A stretch of 64,000 nucleotides of DNA, taken from the NCBI RefSeq assembly GCF_051622035.1, contig NC_135365.1:5681001-5745000 (forward strand). Direction: 5' to 3'. Below, piece by piece: positions 11,512 through 24,384 of this stretch. Source of the stretch: Arctopsyche grandis (lineage: Eukaryota; Arthropoda; Insecta; Trichoptera; Hydropsychidae). The first letter of the stretch is position 1, and every line of letters begins with the position of its first letter. Under the pieces are notes generated by a model. The model had not been told where the DNA came from. It made no database searches and worked only from the letters and a program-made list of their open reading frames with translations. The position numbers were made by a program, and so were the translations under genes.

Positions 11512-11632
11512 TGTAGAGGTCGCTCCGTTCACGAAGGCCTACCCCCACTTCACGGAAAAGGTGACGATCTTAGCGCACGCTTGCTTTTTGTAGAGTGGGG
11601 GTGGGCCTTCGTGCATTCAACGACCTCGTCGT
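11512..11632. repeat. Short imperfect inverted repeat (MITE-like hairpin)
   Basis: GAGGTCGCTCCGTTCACGAAGGCCTACCCCCACT on the left is mirrored by AGTGGGGGTGGGCCTTCGTG...ACGACCTC on the right, with about a 40-base loop. It lies just after the receptor stop codon, so it may be in the 3' UTR. Confidence 0.6.
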
Positions 11633-11884
11633 ACTAAATTCACATTCATACATGTTCTAAGGAATGTTTTTCGCGAAAATATAGTCAAGAGTTCAAGATG
11701 GTCTAAAAACAGATTTTTCGAAGAGTGAATTGTGCAAATTGGTTGGTCACATTGTTCGAATATTTTGAAAAAACGCTAACTTCATATATGGCTCCATATG
11801 AAGTGAAGTGGTATATCAGTTCAAACAGTGTGTCAAACTATTTACACAGTACATTTAAACTTCACGTGCTTAATCTGAACATTG

Positions 11885-12012
11885 CCGAACATTCGCCCGA
11901 ACATTCACACGAACATTCGCCCGAACGTTCGCCCGAGTATTCCACCGAACATTCGATCAAACATTCACAAGAACAATCGCCCAAACATTCACCCGAACAT
12001 TCGCCCGAACAA
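11885..12012. repeat. 12-bp tandem repeat, GAACATTCGCCC
   Basis: About ten degenerate copies of the 12-mer GAACATTCGCCC, with variants such as GAACGTTCGCCC and GAACATTCACAC. The period keeps all frames open and gives a poly-EHSP translation, which I do not treat as a gene. A decayed relative of the same unit is at about 1690-1735. Confidence 0.8.
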
Positions 12013-12166
12013 TGTTCTGCAAAAAACCAGTAAGTATATACTACTTCGTTCGCCGAGCGTGTAGATGCCCATTCGAAGTCACGAGCTGAATTATTATACA
12101 ACATTTTGTATATAATGTATCGACTGTATCCGACGCTAGGCATATTGACAATTACATCAATAAAAA

Positions 12167-12978
12167 AATAACACTGTTCGGCACGAAAAATGGTTCAGAG
12201 ACGAGATATGACTTTTCTTATAGATCTTTTCCCAGTAAACACGAATCTGGTAATAAAAAATGTTGATTAGCTCGAGATTCGGAGATATGTACGAGTATGT
12301 GTTTTTTAAATCGCGCGATTTTTCTATATCTTGGTGTTGTTCGGTTGATGTCTCAAAATCTGTCAATTTTCTGTTCAAAATAAATATTGGAATCTATAGT
12401 CGGGTATTTTATCTTCCATTTGTAGTACTTTTCAGCTTTCAAATCTCTCTAAGTAGTCGTCCAGTTCAAATCAAAAGTCAAAAATACGTATTTTCACTTG
12501 GGATTTTTTCCCACGGTTAATACTATTTTATATTGAATTTTTTCTATTTAAAAATGTTTATTAAGATAGTGTTCTAGCTACACTATTTTTTGTTTTCGTT
12601 TAAAAGGGTTAATTGGAAGTGTGCTGAACTTTAAATCGGTTAAATTGCGAGCAAAAAGCTCGTACTAGTATTTACTCGTATTTACACGAATCTGAATTGA
12701 ATTAATAGGGATCATATATTAAATTATCTTTATAAGAGAATTAAATAAAATTCCAATTAGAAAAATCATATTTCGACTATTCTTGTGGATTAATAACAAA
12801 AATTTGTTTATTTTATCAGCTATCAATAAAAAACACATATGTATATCTCCGAATATCGAGCCAATCAACATTTTTTATAACCAAATTCGTGTTCACTGAG
12901 CATATATCTATGTATAAGAAAAGTCATATCTCGTCTCTGAACCAAAAAAAAAGTCGTCATTTGTTGAACAGTGTAATT
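12167..12978. mobile_element. Foldback element with about 100-bp arms
   Basis: Inverted arms: left ACACTGTTCGGCACG...GGTTCAGAGACGAGATATGA...ACACGAATCTGGTAATAAAA, right TTTTTTATAACCAAATTCGT...TCATATCTCGTCTCTGAACC...GAACAGTGT. Between the arms is about 530 bases of AT-rich non-coding DNA. Target duplication is not evident. Confidence 0.7.
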
Positions 12979-15900
12979 TAATAATTCTTGTTACACACAC
13001 CTAGCTACAGGTGAATTGTCATGGTTTAAAAAAAATGAGTTCGGCCTTTTTAAAACTATTATAATTAAATTTGGACATTATTAGTACAATGTGAATACAA
13101 AACATCAAATTTTTCATAATCTATGTACATGGAATTTGAGCGTCTGTCACATACAATATCTCACTGAATGTCAAACTTTTATTTTTGCTGTACATATATA
13201 TTACATGTACATAAATGACTGGCGCACTAAGTCTGCTTCTCTTTGTTAGGATGTGGCATTGTCAACTAGAGTATACGTTTTCTATTAATATGTACAACTT
13301 CTTTATGTCGATATTAAATTTCTAACAATTAGGTATGTCTGTATTATCTTGTCATACAATTTTCAAGGTCACGTTCAAAGCTAACAATGTTCTCCCCCCC
13401 CCCCCCCACCTAAGCGGTCTCAGTTTAATCGTATTTTATGAATTATTCAAATTTGAAACGATCATCGGCCATAACAGAAACAGATTTTACCCCAGTCTAA
13501 GGCTCGGCGAGCCAAAAAAATAAAATTCGCCGGTTCGAGTAATTGAAAATCCCAAGCTCATCAGAAAAATGTGTGGTTTCAATTCAATTAATTCAGTTCG
13601 GGGAGGTCTGTGGCGTATTTTGTCAAGGATATCGAATTTTTTAAATTAATCCTGAAAAAAGTCTTTTATTAAAAATAAAAATAGTAATATGATAAAATCC
13701 ACTACCATAGTAGCCTTACGAAATATTATCTTTATAAAATTAAATAAAAATCATATTCAAAATATACACATACATTTTTTCTTAAAAAAAAAATCCTCGA
13801 ATACATTTATGCGTAAAGGATCTAACCCATAAGTTTAATATTTCAACCTCACAAAACGTTTCTTACCAAATCAAATCAAACTTAGATATTTAGATCTTTT
13901 TCACATAATGATGTCAATATTAAACAATGTAAAAATATACATATAATCCTGAAATATAATAAAATCAAGACAGTTTGAAATATTTAATTTATTATATAAT
14001 TATAAAAAGTATCTTTATCCATTGACAATCATCACTAGGTTTTGAAAAAAATATAAATATAACAATTAAAAATGGAATTTTTTCAAAGTTTTTTTATTAA
14101 AAAGTAGTGCAGTGCCCGTTGACAATCAACAGTTGGTTTATTTCTTATCAAATATTCAAATAAAAAATGATATGGATCAGTTCAGAGCTAAACAACTTGA
14201 ACAACAGTTTATATAGCCCTCAAAACATCATAAATAAATTCCTCTATTGCCCACAACCTATATCAAATTATAATTGACAGACAGACACGCCGACTATTTT
14301 AGATTTTATCTGCAAATAAAAAGTTTAAGCAGTGTTTTGGATCATTCAAACTTGAACGATCGAATTATTTAGACCTGTATACGTCCGGAAAAGTTCTCAA
14401 AGATGAACTTTTAAATTTGGACACACATTAAAAGTTTCATCTATGAGTAATACTTAATTCGTAACGGTGAGTGCGCAATTTGTCAGCAGATAAGTCTCTC
14501 GTAGAGTCTATGGCTACGATTTTTTTGTAGCCAAAAACGCTACGACAGACTCTACGAGAGGCAATCTGTCGACTTCTTGTCTCAGAATCTATTTTCACTT
14601 CGATTATAGTATACTCTATTGTGAACAAAAGCTTTATCAATCGGCTGACAAGTTGGTCTTCATCGTAAAAAGAGTACAACCAAGAAATTTCGGGAAAAAT
14701 CGATCGATTTGTTTGCAGACAAATCGCTACCGCAATGGATGACATTACAACTAAACTGATTGCTTCGTATTGTTAGCAAAAACTATATCTTTTGATTACC
14801 AGTCACTTAAAAATAGCTACGATTGACAAATTTCTACTGACTTTTTTACGTTTTTATATAAAAATTTATTGATCTATCCAGAAAATTATCATTTATTGCA
14901 TTCGAACTCATTTTTTTTAATCGTATTCATTAAAATATCCCCATCTGATAGACATGATTGTATTCGGTGGCGAATTTCGAAGGCTTCAGCTAACTTAATT
15001 TCAGATTCACACCAGTTAACTCTCATTGCACACGTGTCCCGAGATTTCTAAACATTTTATAACACTTCAGTAAACAAGGGCTCTTCTCGGCGTGATTTAA
15101 AATCGATGCAAATCTCACGAAGAATGCGCCATTGTCTCATTTTGTGTGGAACCGCATGAAGTGTTCGTCGGCCGAACAAAGGACGATCCTTCCCTAATAT
15201 AGCACCTCGGCTTACGTATAGTTTATCTTGTCCATTTGAATATTTTCCAGATTCCATTCACGTATTCTATCCGCGTCTATATGCGAATGTGCGTATATAA
15301 ATCGCTCGTGAAGTTTGTCCCCGTGGTGGAAAAATACCTCGTATTATAAAGAATATGGCTGGACCATTCTGAAAGTACGCACTATTTTTCGCGAATTTGA
15401 TTTCGTCATGTCGAAGAACCAATGGTATGGCGTGTTGAATGTTGTATTTGTAATATATGCATAAGATATTTTCTTCCTTCCGATGTACATATGAATACTT
15501 ATATTTTTCCCAAGTGTCACATGTGAATTTAATAATTTTAGTGTTTAGTTTGTAAAAATTACACATCATTAGTTCATAGTGCGAATTTAGGCAATTAAGT
15601 TGTATATACATAATATACTGTACATGTGAAACTCAAATGTGGTATAGAATTCCTCTTGTGTTTCCGTTAAAATAAAATTTATTTTAAATAAGAAAGAAGC
15701 TTGTTTTATTTATCCAAATCTAGACGTATTCATATTTTCATACTAAATAATCATAAAAAGTTTTTCCTTTTTAAACATAGATGTCACTTTAAATGAATTA
15801 AATAAATTATATTCTTATAAATCAGTTCCACTGATAATAAAATCAAACTAAAATTCTAAAATAGATTTTAATTCATTTACAGAATAATTTAAATTTTTCA

Positions 15901-17640
15901 AGAAAAACTGTGTTCACTATTAATATTTTATTTTGTTAAATTCTATTACTGACATCTACAGAAAAAAAGTTGAACATTTCAAAGACATTTTCCTGAAATT
16001 TTCCAAAAATAAAATATTATTGTAATATAAGATTATTATTTAAGTATTAAAAATTAATGAGAATGAGCTTTAATACAATATGAATTTCATTTTCATTAAA
16101 AATTTACAATATAATTATAGTAATTTAATTGTCTGCTTATATGTATGAACAAACAAATTTATAGTATCACATTTTGTGCACAATATACATTAAAAAAATA
16201 TGTACATAATCAGTATTTTTTAATAAAAATAATAATTAAATTTTATTCGTTATTTAAAAGCTTACAAAACATAAAAAAGCAACACCAAATTGCATCGTCC
16301 CATTTATTTTTCTGCTTCAATGGAGCATGTCGTTTAATCTAAAATTGAGTTTTCAATTAAATGTGGCTTTCAGCAAGTCTATTGTAACATTTTCGAATTC
16401 CAATATAATTAATTACATCTTTCATTCTGTATTTCATCCCGAAAGCAACAGTTGTCGAAGCCGAAACGGGATAGATGTCTATCTACCAGGTGGAAAACTC
16501 GAAAATTACAAAACGAGATTTTCCCCAGATGGTTACCTTGACCCGTACTTTCGAAGGCTGCAAACATCCGCACGGATAACTGATTTATTCATTTCATCAA
16601 TATTTGATAGAGCAATGAAAAGGAGCTTCCACTTTCGAGATTTAACTTATTTAACATCCACTATCGCTCAACCCGTATTGTTTTCTTTCATATTTTATCA
16701 CGAAATTTATTCCACACGATTGATGACTCGCATTACATCACACTAAAACTATTTATATAATATAGTGGTTACTCACATACATATATACATACATGAAGTA
16801 TATTTTATATGTTAATTTCAAAATTGTAAGTTGATGAATCAAAATTATGTACGCGGGAAATATAATAGAATTTCCACACGTCTGATTTATTCATATTATC
16901 ATATAAATTAATTTTATATTATAATATTTTGTTTTAATTTACTAATGGCCAGATCTAATAAACATAAATAAACATGAAAAATATGAAAAAATGAAATATT
17001 TTTCTATAAAATTTCTGAAAATAATAAAAAAAAATCGTCTATGGCGCATTTTTCCGCTTTTAGTATAAAAAAAATATGTATCTTATATCATTGCAAATAT
17101 CATTTATATAAAAAAATCACCCGTGGTGCATTTTTGTGAACTAATAATTTTTTTTTTAACTTCAGCTGGATTTCATAATTAAATATTTGTAAGAATTTAT
17201 TTTTTAGTTAAATCAATTCGTTTTAAAATGTGTCAAAAAAGGTTAACAACCACCACTTAATATAAATGTCAACCTTTACACAAAAGATAAACAAATATAT
17301 TACTGCCATACAATGACATTTTTTGTAAAAAAAAGTGGTTTATCGAAAAGGACAATAATTTAATATAAAACATAAATACATTAATGTCAATTTCATATAT
17401 AAAATCAGTTAAAATAAAACCAGTAACAATTGATCTAGATTTAATATAAAATAATAAATATCTAAACAAAAATCAACTTTTTCCAAAGCTTCAAACATTA
17501 ATTCAAATTTTCAAATGCGACTTCTACTCCATTTTATGGAATTAAATCTTTCAAAGTCAGATTCAGAGTTAGAATCATAGTCAAGGAATTATAGCTAGCA
17601 CTCCAAAATTATTGTAATCACCCACCCCTACTTCAAGACC
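12979..17640. other. Long AT-rich stretch, no gene recognised
   Basis: Very AT-rich DNA. Visible items are a C-tract near 13394-13407, a hairpin region at 14494-14565 (listed separately), and unassigned ORFs at 15057-15257 (-, 66 codons) and 16327-16746 (+, 139 codons). The latter two have no recognised domains or clear splice context. The minus-strand ORF at 15057 is less AT-biased than its surroundings (GKYSNGQDKLYVSRGAILG) and could be a relic exon; I do not call it. Confidence 0.35.
14494..14565. repeat. Nested hairpins
   Basis: CTCTCGTAGAGTCT at 14496 pairs with AGACTCTACGAGAG at 14547, and inside it GGCTACGATTTTTTTGTAGCC forms a second stem. A compact cruciform-prone site. Confidence 0.7.
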
Positions 17641-17865
17641 ACAAATGAAACGTCTAACATTCACACAGTTTTTCCTCAACTTGCTTAATTTTTTCAAACA
17701 GTTTTACCAAAAACTATTTAAATGTACATCATCAACTAATGAAAAACGTATTGAACGCAAACAAACAACCGAAATTTGTATCGGAAAAACCGAGTTTTCC
17801 ACCAAGCCCAAACAAGTCGCATTGTACGCACATACTCGCATAATACGTACAATCAAACACATGAT

Positions 17866-19028
17866 ACCTACATCATCATTTACAGCCATTCGCCATCCAC
17901 TGCTGGATGAAGGCCTCTCCAACACGCTTCCACTCGTCTCTGTTTTGCGCAACACTCATCCATCTCATTCCGCACATTTTCCTAATTTCGTTCATCCATC
18001 TTCCTTGCGGTCTTCCTTTTACTCTTTTGCCTTCTCTCGGGTACCATTCAAGCACTTCTTTTGTCCACTTTTCGTCCATCCTCCTAGCTACGTGACCCGC
18101 CCATTGCCATTTCAATCTCTTCACTCTATCCACTATGTCCACTACCCTTGTCATATTTCTCACCCACGTGTTCCGCTTTCTGTCTTTCCTCGTTATGCCA
18201 AGCATACAGCGTTCCATACTTTTTTGAGTGCATTGGATTTTATTTAGCATCTTGGCGTTCAGTGTCCAAGTTTCACATCCATACGTCATCACTGGCAAAA
18301 CGCATTGATCAAAGATCCTTTTCTTCAGGCAGAGTGGCATTTTTGATTTAAAAACAGCATTCATCCGTCCAAATGCACTCCATCCTAATTTCATACATCT
18401 CTTTATCTCTTCATTTTTACTACCAGACATGTCAATTATTTGACCTAAATATAAATAATTATTTACTACTTCTACTGGTTTATCATCTAAGGGGATGCTA
18501 TCAGGCATGCAATAACTATTGAACATTAGTTTAGTCTTATCTACGTTAATTTTTAATCCTACTTTTCTACTTTCCCTGTCCAGCTGTGTTAGTCTGATAA
18601 GTAGGTCAGCTGAATCAAGAGCTACTAAAACTATATCGTCTGCGAACCGAAGGTGACTCAAAAAGCGACCATTGATGCCTACTCCGGCTGTATCCCAATC
18701 CAAGTTCCTGAAAACTCCCTCAAGCACCGCATTGAATAACTTGGGCGAGATCTCCTTGTCTTACTCCTTTTCCTATGCTAAATCTATCTGTACCTGAAAA
18801 AATTTTAACCGAAGCTGTGGCATTCTTATATATTGCAGCTAACAGTCCAACATAGAGTTCCGGCACTCCCTGTGTTTGTAGAGCGTTAAGTACTGCATTA
18901 TGACTAGCTGTATCGAAGGCTTTCTCATAATCGACGAAACCTAGGCACAATGGCCGTTGATATTCGTTGGCGCGCTCGATTAGTTCGCCAACTACTTGGA
19001 GGTGGTCCATTGTGCTGAAATTTATCAT
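17866..19028 (-). pseudogene. RTE-type LINE fragment: reverse transcriptase, frameshifted and 5'-truncated
   Basis: Minus-strand retrotransposon remnant. The upstream part (19028-18740) carries RT motifs PLCLGFVDYEKAFDT and FSIGKGVRQGD. After a frame break near 18725-18745 the frame 18727-17876 continues with the catalytic FADDIVLVALDS, the YLYLGQIID region and the C-terminal TYGCETWTL...WAGHVARRMDEKW...GRPQGRWMNEIR block characteristic of RTE-clade LINEs. It ends in a short TGATGATG tail at about 17866-17880, a typical RTE 3' end. The endonuclease domain is missing, so the copy is dead. Not related to neighbouring host genes. Confidence 0.85.
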
Positions 19029-19600
19029 ATGTAACTGAGTACAAAATATATATACTAACCGAATCGATCAACAAGTAATGCATTTTTAACACTGTAAATT
19101 CACTGGGTAGCAGTTATTAGGTTTGGTTTTAGTATAAAATTTGTAGTCATTTTTTTCTAGCCAGACATTTTATCCTACGGGACTTTATAAGTGTGTGAGG
19201 TAGGATGGACCGCTAATAGATGTGAGAATATTCGTGGCCTTGGCCGTAGCTGATCGATAGGACGGGCAGCGCCACTTCACCGGTCCGCGAGGCCCGACCC
19301 TCACCTCGTGCCAATAACATCACCCTGTATATATGTATTTGTCCTCAGCCATGCTACGAGATTCATCAATAATAAGGTAGATGGAAGCAGTCATACCTAA
19401 TGTCCTTAAAAACGATTTTCATTGAAAGAATTGAAAATAATGAGAATTCGATTCAAAAAAATATTGCACCATATCGTGGCGCTCCAGTATGCACGCACAC
19501 GGCATTAATGACCAAAATTCATAAATATGACGCTGTTAGTTATAAACGTATCAAGGTTATCATTTTGTTCTTTCCACGCTAACTTTCAAACTTATACGTA
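19029..19600. other. Unassigned intergenic sequence
   Basis: AT-rich with one less AT-rich patch (about 19185-19330, GACGGGCAGCGCCACTTCAC). It resembles a repeat but I cannot place it. No gene recognised. Confidence 0.3.
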
Positions 19601-19616
19601 TGTATGTACATACATA

Positions 19617-19990
19617 TATACTACTGATTTTACCCGGCTTCGCTCGGTATTTGTAAAACAAACCACTTAAACATGACTAATCTGTTAGTAAACATTTTAT
19701 TAAATTTATTTATTTTATATAAATTTATTTGAATACTCATTTGTTTTTTATTAAATTGACTGTCACTAACAAACAAACATATATACTACGTCTCTTTCGA
19801 AATTATATGTATACCAGAATCCGGCGTATGCACCCCCGGCGTCTACGCTCCCGGAGACTTCGAATCCTTTGAATTGAAAAAAATTGAATCGGCGCCTATG
19901 AATCAAAAAGAAAATAAATCGAATGTGTTGTCGACGAACCAACCAACCAAGGTTACATATATGCAAAGTCTCTTTCGAAATTATATATTA
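19617..19990. repeat. Dispersed repeat with CCCGGCTTCGCTCGG end
   Basis: TTTTACCCGGCTTCGCTCGG, GTATTTGTAA and AACATGACTAATCTGTTAGT are shared with 27365-27480 (diverged) and, inverted, with 59490-59580 (GAGCGAAGCCGGGTAATACA followed by GCTAG). The GC hairpin followed by CTAG at the 59.58-kb copy is the kind of end seen in Helitron-like elements. An identical CTCTTTCGAAATTATAT motif is repeated at 19789 and 19969. Confidence 0.5.
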
Positions 19991-20149
19991 TATACTTATG
20001 TATACATACTAAATACTATAGTAAAAGTGGCCAGAGTGAAAAATCTGAATTTTAGATTTCCCATGATGGATTTGGTGAAAAACTTGCGTCGTATCAAGGA
20101 AACGGTAAATTGAAAAATTTCATCGATACTAAACAAAACCCTTTATATG

Positions 20150-20385
20150 TTTCATAGGTTTTTGAGCTCTTTTTCCTATACATAGGTTTTTGAGCTCTGT
20201 TTCCTATTATGCTGTACATTAACATTATAATAATATAATACTATTATTACTAACCAAATTAAATTAAAATTGTAAAATAGAAAATGATCAGTAAATCAGT
20301 AGCTATTAAAAAAGATATAAGATGTATTGTGAACATAATTTCGTAATAATAAAAAGCATTTAAAAATCAAAAACCTTTATATGTA
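20150..20385. repeat. Dispersed repeat, copy 1
   Basis: TAGGTTTTTGAGCTCTGTTT...ATAGAAAATGATCAGTAAATC...AAGATGTATTGTGAACATAA...AAGCATTTAAAAATCAAA closely matches 25505-25655. The TAGGTTTTTGAGCTC start is itself duplicated at 20154 and 20184. No coding capacity. Confidence 0.7.
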
Positions 20386-22830
20386 TGTATATTTTTTTCA
20401 AACAATTTCAATTTGTTTCTGCTATTTAAATAAAATATATAATCAATTTCAGTTTAACTATGTAGATTGATTTATGATTAATTTTGACTGCTTAACAAGA
20501 AAATAAGTTGCCGTTTTGACAGAAACTCCAATACATAGCGCGCCACGCTCATAAAGACCATTTATATGGCGGAAGCATTTTTCATTTTTTTATTCAGGAA
20601 ATCATAATTTTTTTCATGCTCCCGTCATGATTTAAAATAAAAAGTTGTTAAGAGCTTCCTTAGAATTAATGTAATATTGTTTTAGCCACTTCATAGCTGC
20701 ACGTTATTTTAAACACTTCTACCGAAAATGTAGATTTTTTTTCAACTTTATTGTATAAACTATTATTAGATGTCATTGTAAATAAATAAATAATTAAAGA
20801 AGCTTAATTTAGTGTGTAGCGCTATGTGAGTTTGAGGCACAGGACATTGCTTAAAATCAATGATATTTTTATTATTCAACTTTCCTTTGATACTTTGCAA
20901 GTTCTCCACTACGTCTATTATGGGAAAGCAAAAAATTTTTGCTTCAGCTATTATATCAAGCGCATAAAGAAATTGTAAGTTTAACTTGTCTTTATCTAAT
21001 ATTGGGTCAATTTCTTAACGTTTTCATCAGCAAAACTGACAAGGGCCTATTTTCAAGATGTCTAAAGAAAAATTTATTATTTGTATACTCAAAATGGGTA
21101 GAAAAATATACATATATTTAACTTACTATACATATAATAGGCTGGATCAAAGCTCTGTAACGATTTAAATAACTGTAGAGACAGTTATATAATAGACATT
21201 TATATTTGAATGATTGGTTAATCAAACAAATCATATTCTATCAATCACATAAATATATGACTATAAGTGTTAGAACCCGTTATAAAAAGCATCAGAAGAT
21301 AATTTCCATTCCCTGAACTGTACATCAGATCTAGGTCAAGCAGATTTGTTTCGGAATTTCAAGTCAACACCATAAAGACTCTTCTTGAAAAATACTACAT
21401 ATACTGACGGAAATTACCCCTCGGTTTTCAATCACATTTTCTCTTCACGTCAACGTTACATTTACACAGCTTCCAATACATACGAAATGTATGCCAGTGC
21501 AACAAATAACAAGCCATACGTTGCCTGACCTAAATACTACACTTCCAATTGAGTTACCCATCCGTAAAGTGCACGTAACTGTGCGACCTGCATAATTTTC
21601 CAGATATTCAACTTTATCAAAAAGCAAAACTAGAAACTACATTTATGTACACGCCCTGACACAGAATAAAGCGATTTTAATTTTACCAAGCATTATTTTT
21701 GCGTTTTCTTATTTTAAAATGACGCTGTCAGATATACAATTCATACATACAAAGCTTTCAGAAATCATAAGGTATTACTTTGACTTTACAATAGCAAACA
21801 AAAGATGAAAACAAGTATTAAAATTACACGTAAAATACATATGTACATGTTTTATTGATGTATTTCAACATAAAATGAAACATCTTTTATATGGGTTTTC
21901 CGATATCGTTTGTACTATTTCTTTCAAAGAACTCTTCCACATATAATATAAAATATTTAACATTGGAATAAACGACACACAAAAGCAAGTGTTCATTTTA
22001 TCAACTAGGAGCACCATAACATTTACTGATAAATATCGGGTTAAGAGTGTTGTGAAAAATTTTCCGGCATTTTCATCGCCTTCTGTATACTTATTTTGGA
22101 ATTTTATTGCTTTGTTCGATTCGCAAGATCGTTCTCGTTGTCAGGCACAATGGCACTCGATATGAAAAAATGTGTATCAATACGATTCTTTTAATATTCA
22201 AGAGCCATTTCAGACGAAGACGCCTGAACGAGATCGACCTTTCAGATATCGGCTACAATCTCAAGGTGATAACCGAGAGCGAAAAATAAATAGATCGATG
22301 AACTACCCTTAACAATATTGACCCAATTACGATCGAATTTTCGCTCGGATTTTCCCCATCGAGTTTTCTCGATTTTCCATTTTCTTTTTCAGCGAATCAA
22401 TACGCAGCGTGTTGTTAAAACTCGGCGCATGTATCCAATTTGAATAGAGAGAACGATGTCGAAGTTGATCACAAAGCTGTGTAGTGCTAACTGATTATTT
22501 TCATTACTATGTGTGTGTGTGCTTGTGTGTGTGTGTGTGTGTGTGTGTACAGCAGATTTTCCCGACAGCTGTACATTTGATCACTGGTATTGATCTAGAC
22601 GGAGGCTGCGAAGGTCTGAGATTCCAGCGCACCAGCCTTGTCCACTAATGTTGCGTATTTTCCAATAATTACTTTTCAATTTTCAATTCGTTCTCCTCAT
22701 GACTATGAAAAAAATATAAAAGAGCCTTGAAAAAAGAGCTAAATGCAATGATCTCTACTTCAAAGTGTCACAATCATGATTGATGATTTTTAGCGTGATA
22801 TTTCAGCTTCTATAAAATTATGGCGAATTA
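20386..22830. other. AT-rich intergenic sequence
   Basis: No gene recognised. A (GT)n microsatellite lies at about 22509-22550. Small ORFs here are motif-free. Confidence 0.35.
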
Positions 22831-22836
22831 AACAAG

Positions 22837-22942
22837 GTTGACACGATACGAGTGCACTCAGACCGACGTTACTCGGACGTTATTCAGATGTTGCCACATT
22901 ACGAGTGACTTGGTCTGGGTTTACGAGTATCGTGTCAACTCA
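22837..22942. mobile_element. Tiny inverted-repeat element
   Basis: GTTGACACGATACGAGT at the left and ACGAGTATCGTGTCAAC at the right, with CACTCAGACC / GGTCTGGG pairing next inside. About 105 bases long, with no TSD that I can confirm. Confidence 0.55.
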
Positions 22943-22957
22943 GTATTAGCTACATAT

Positions 22958-23114
22958 GACGGGCTGAAAACCAGACTGATACAAGTGACATTTTTGAAAA
23001 AATCTGGTTTAAGTGCTAAAATAATAGCATACATATATGAAATGCTATTATTTTAGCACTTAAACCAGCTTTTTTCAAAAATGTCACTTGTACCAGTCTG
23101 GTTTTCAGCCCCTC
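22958..23114. repeat. Long near-perfect hairpin, about 72-bp arms
   Basis: The left arm begins GACGGGCTGAAAACCAGACT and ends AAAATAATAGCA. The right arm is its reverse complement with only a few mismatches, ending AGTCTGGTTTTCAGCCCCTC. The loop is about 13 bases (TACATATATGAAA). A transcript would form a long dsRNA stem. It sits between a tiny inverted-repeat element and a SINE. Confidence 0.9.
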
Positions 23115-23569
23115 ATACATAGCAGTTTGGCTTAGTGATAGCGTATATATTTAGCATCACTGAGGTCATAGGTTCGTGTCCTCGCCACTGCTGGTTAGAT
23201 TTGGGGGTTTTGTGACTCCAAATCGATCGTTTCTCTATCAGAGTTTGCCAATTTTATCTGATCATTGCTGAAACGGTTCCTGAAAATTGGTATTCAAAAT
23301 CTAATCCTGTTGTCACAAAAATCTGCCTGTGTATAATTTGTATTAATTATACACAGTAATCTGAAATCCATAGATGTCACTATGATTATTATTTCTGATT
23401 AATTGTTATATTCTATATATTCTGTTTGTATATGTATGTATTACTGTATTTCTGATTTCTGATTGTTTATGTATTTCATTAACGTACACCCGTCGCATTG
23501 GAGCAAATCTGTAATGGCGAGTGTGTATTGATTTGTAACAATAAAAATAAAATAAAATAAATAAATATG
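23107..23569 (+). mobile_element. tRNA-derived SINE, full-length copy
   Basis: Plus-strand copy. The head has AGCAGTTTGGCTTAGTGATA (A-box region) and GGTTCGTGTCCTCG (B-box region), the body has CGATCGTTTCTCTATCAGAG and CCCGTCGCATTGGAGCAAAT, and the tail is AATAAAATAAAATAAATAAA. Same family as 10320-10853 and 57812-58251. Confidence 0.85.
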
Positions 23570-24384
23570 TATTTCATTCATTTTTTTATTTATTTATACA
23601 GAGATACACCCGTTTTTATTGTTATACATACATATATGGTCAAATATTGTACATAAAAACCTATACATTACAATCTTCGATAACCAATAGGGATTGAAAT
23701 TTACCGTAAAATTTCATAAACCGGTAAACGCTAAATGTAAAAAATCCTGAATTAGATAAAATATTTCGAGAAACACGTGCTTTTTACAGTGTGTGTAGCA
23801 TATTTATAATATCAGCAAATTCCTTTACATCAAAAAATTTCATACATATGTATTTCATTCATTTTTTTATTTATTTATACAGAGATACAACCGTTTTTAT
23901 TGTTATACATACATATATGGTTAAATATTGTACATAAAAACCTATACATTACAATCTTCGATAACCAATAGGGATTGAAATTTACCGTCAAATTTCATAA
24001 ACCGGTAAACGCTAAATGTAAAAAATCCTGAATTAGATAAAATATTTCGAAAAACACGTTCATTTTACAGTGTGTGTAGCATATTTATAATATCAGCAAA
24101 TTCCTTTACATCAAAAAATTTCATACATATGTATTTCATTCATTTTTTTATTTATTTATACAGAGATACACCCGTTTTTATTGTTATACATACATATATG
24201 GTCAAATATTGTACATAAAAACCTATACATTACAATCTTCGATAACCAATAGGGATTGAAATTTACCGTCAAATTTCATAAACCGGTAAACGCTAAATGT
24301 AAAAAATCCTGAATTAGATAAAATATTTCGAAAAACACGTTCATTTTACAGTGTGTGTAGCATATTTATAATATCAGCAAATTC
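23570..24384. repeat. 281-bp tandem repeat, about 2.9 copies
   Basis: Units start at 23570, 23851 and 24132, giving an exact period of 281. Each runs from TATTTCATTCATTTTTTTAT through GTTATACATACATATATGGT and CCAATAGGGATTGAAATTTA to ATCAGCAAATTC. Units differ by a few substitutions (for example cacgtgctt in the first, cacgttcat in the others). The array starts at the tail of the SINE and ends where another SINE body begins at 24385. Confidence 0.95.

Noticed and set aside
11725..12143. EHSP-repeat ORF, possible secreted repeat protein
   Set aside because: The 12-bp period keeps all frames open; no signal peptide, splice site or conserved end.
12160..12520. ORFs on both strands at 12157-12520
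   Set aside because: They lie in the arm of a foldback element and have no protein-like motif.
16327..16746. 139-codon ORF
   Set aside because: No domain, no splice context, low-complexity start; more likely a chance ORF, although unusually long for this AT content.
17645..18351. 200-aa plus-strand ORF and neighbours
   Set aside because: Antisense shadow of the RTE reverse transcriptase on the minus strand.
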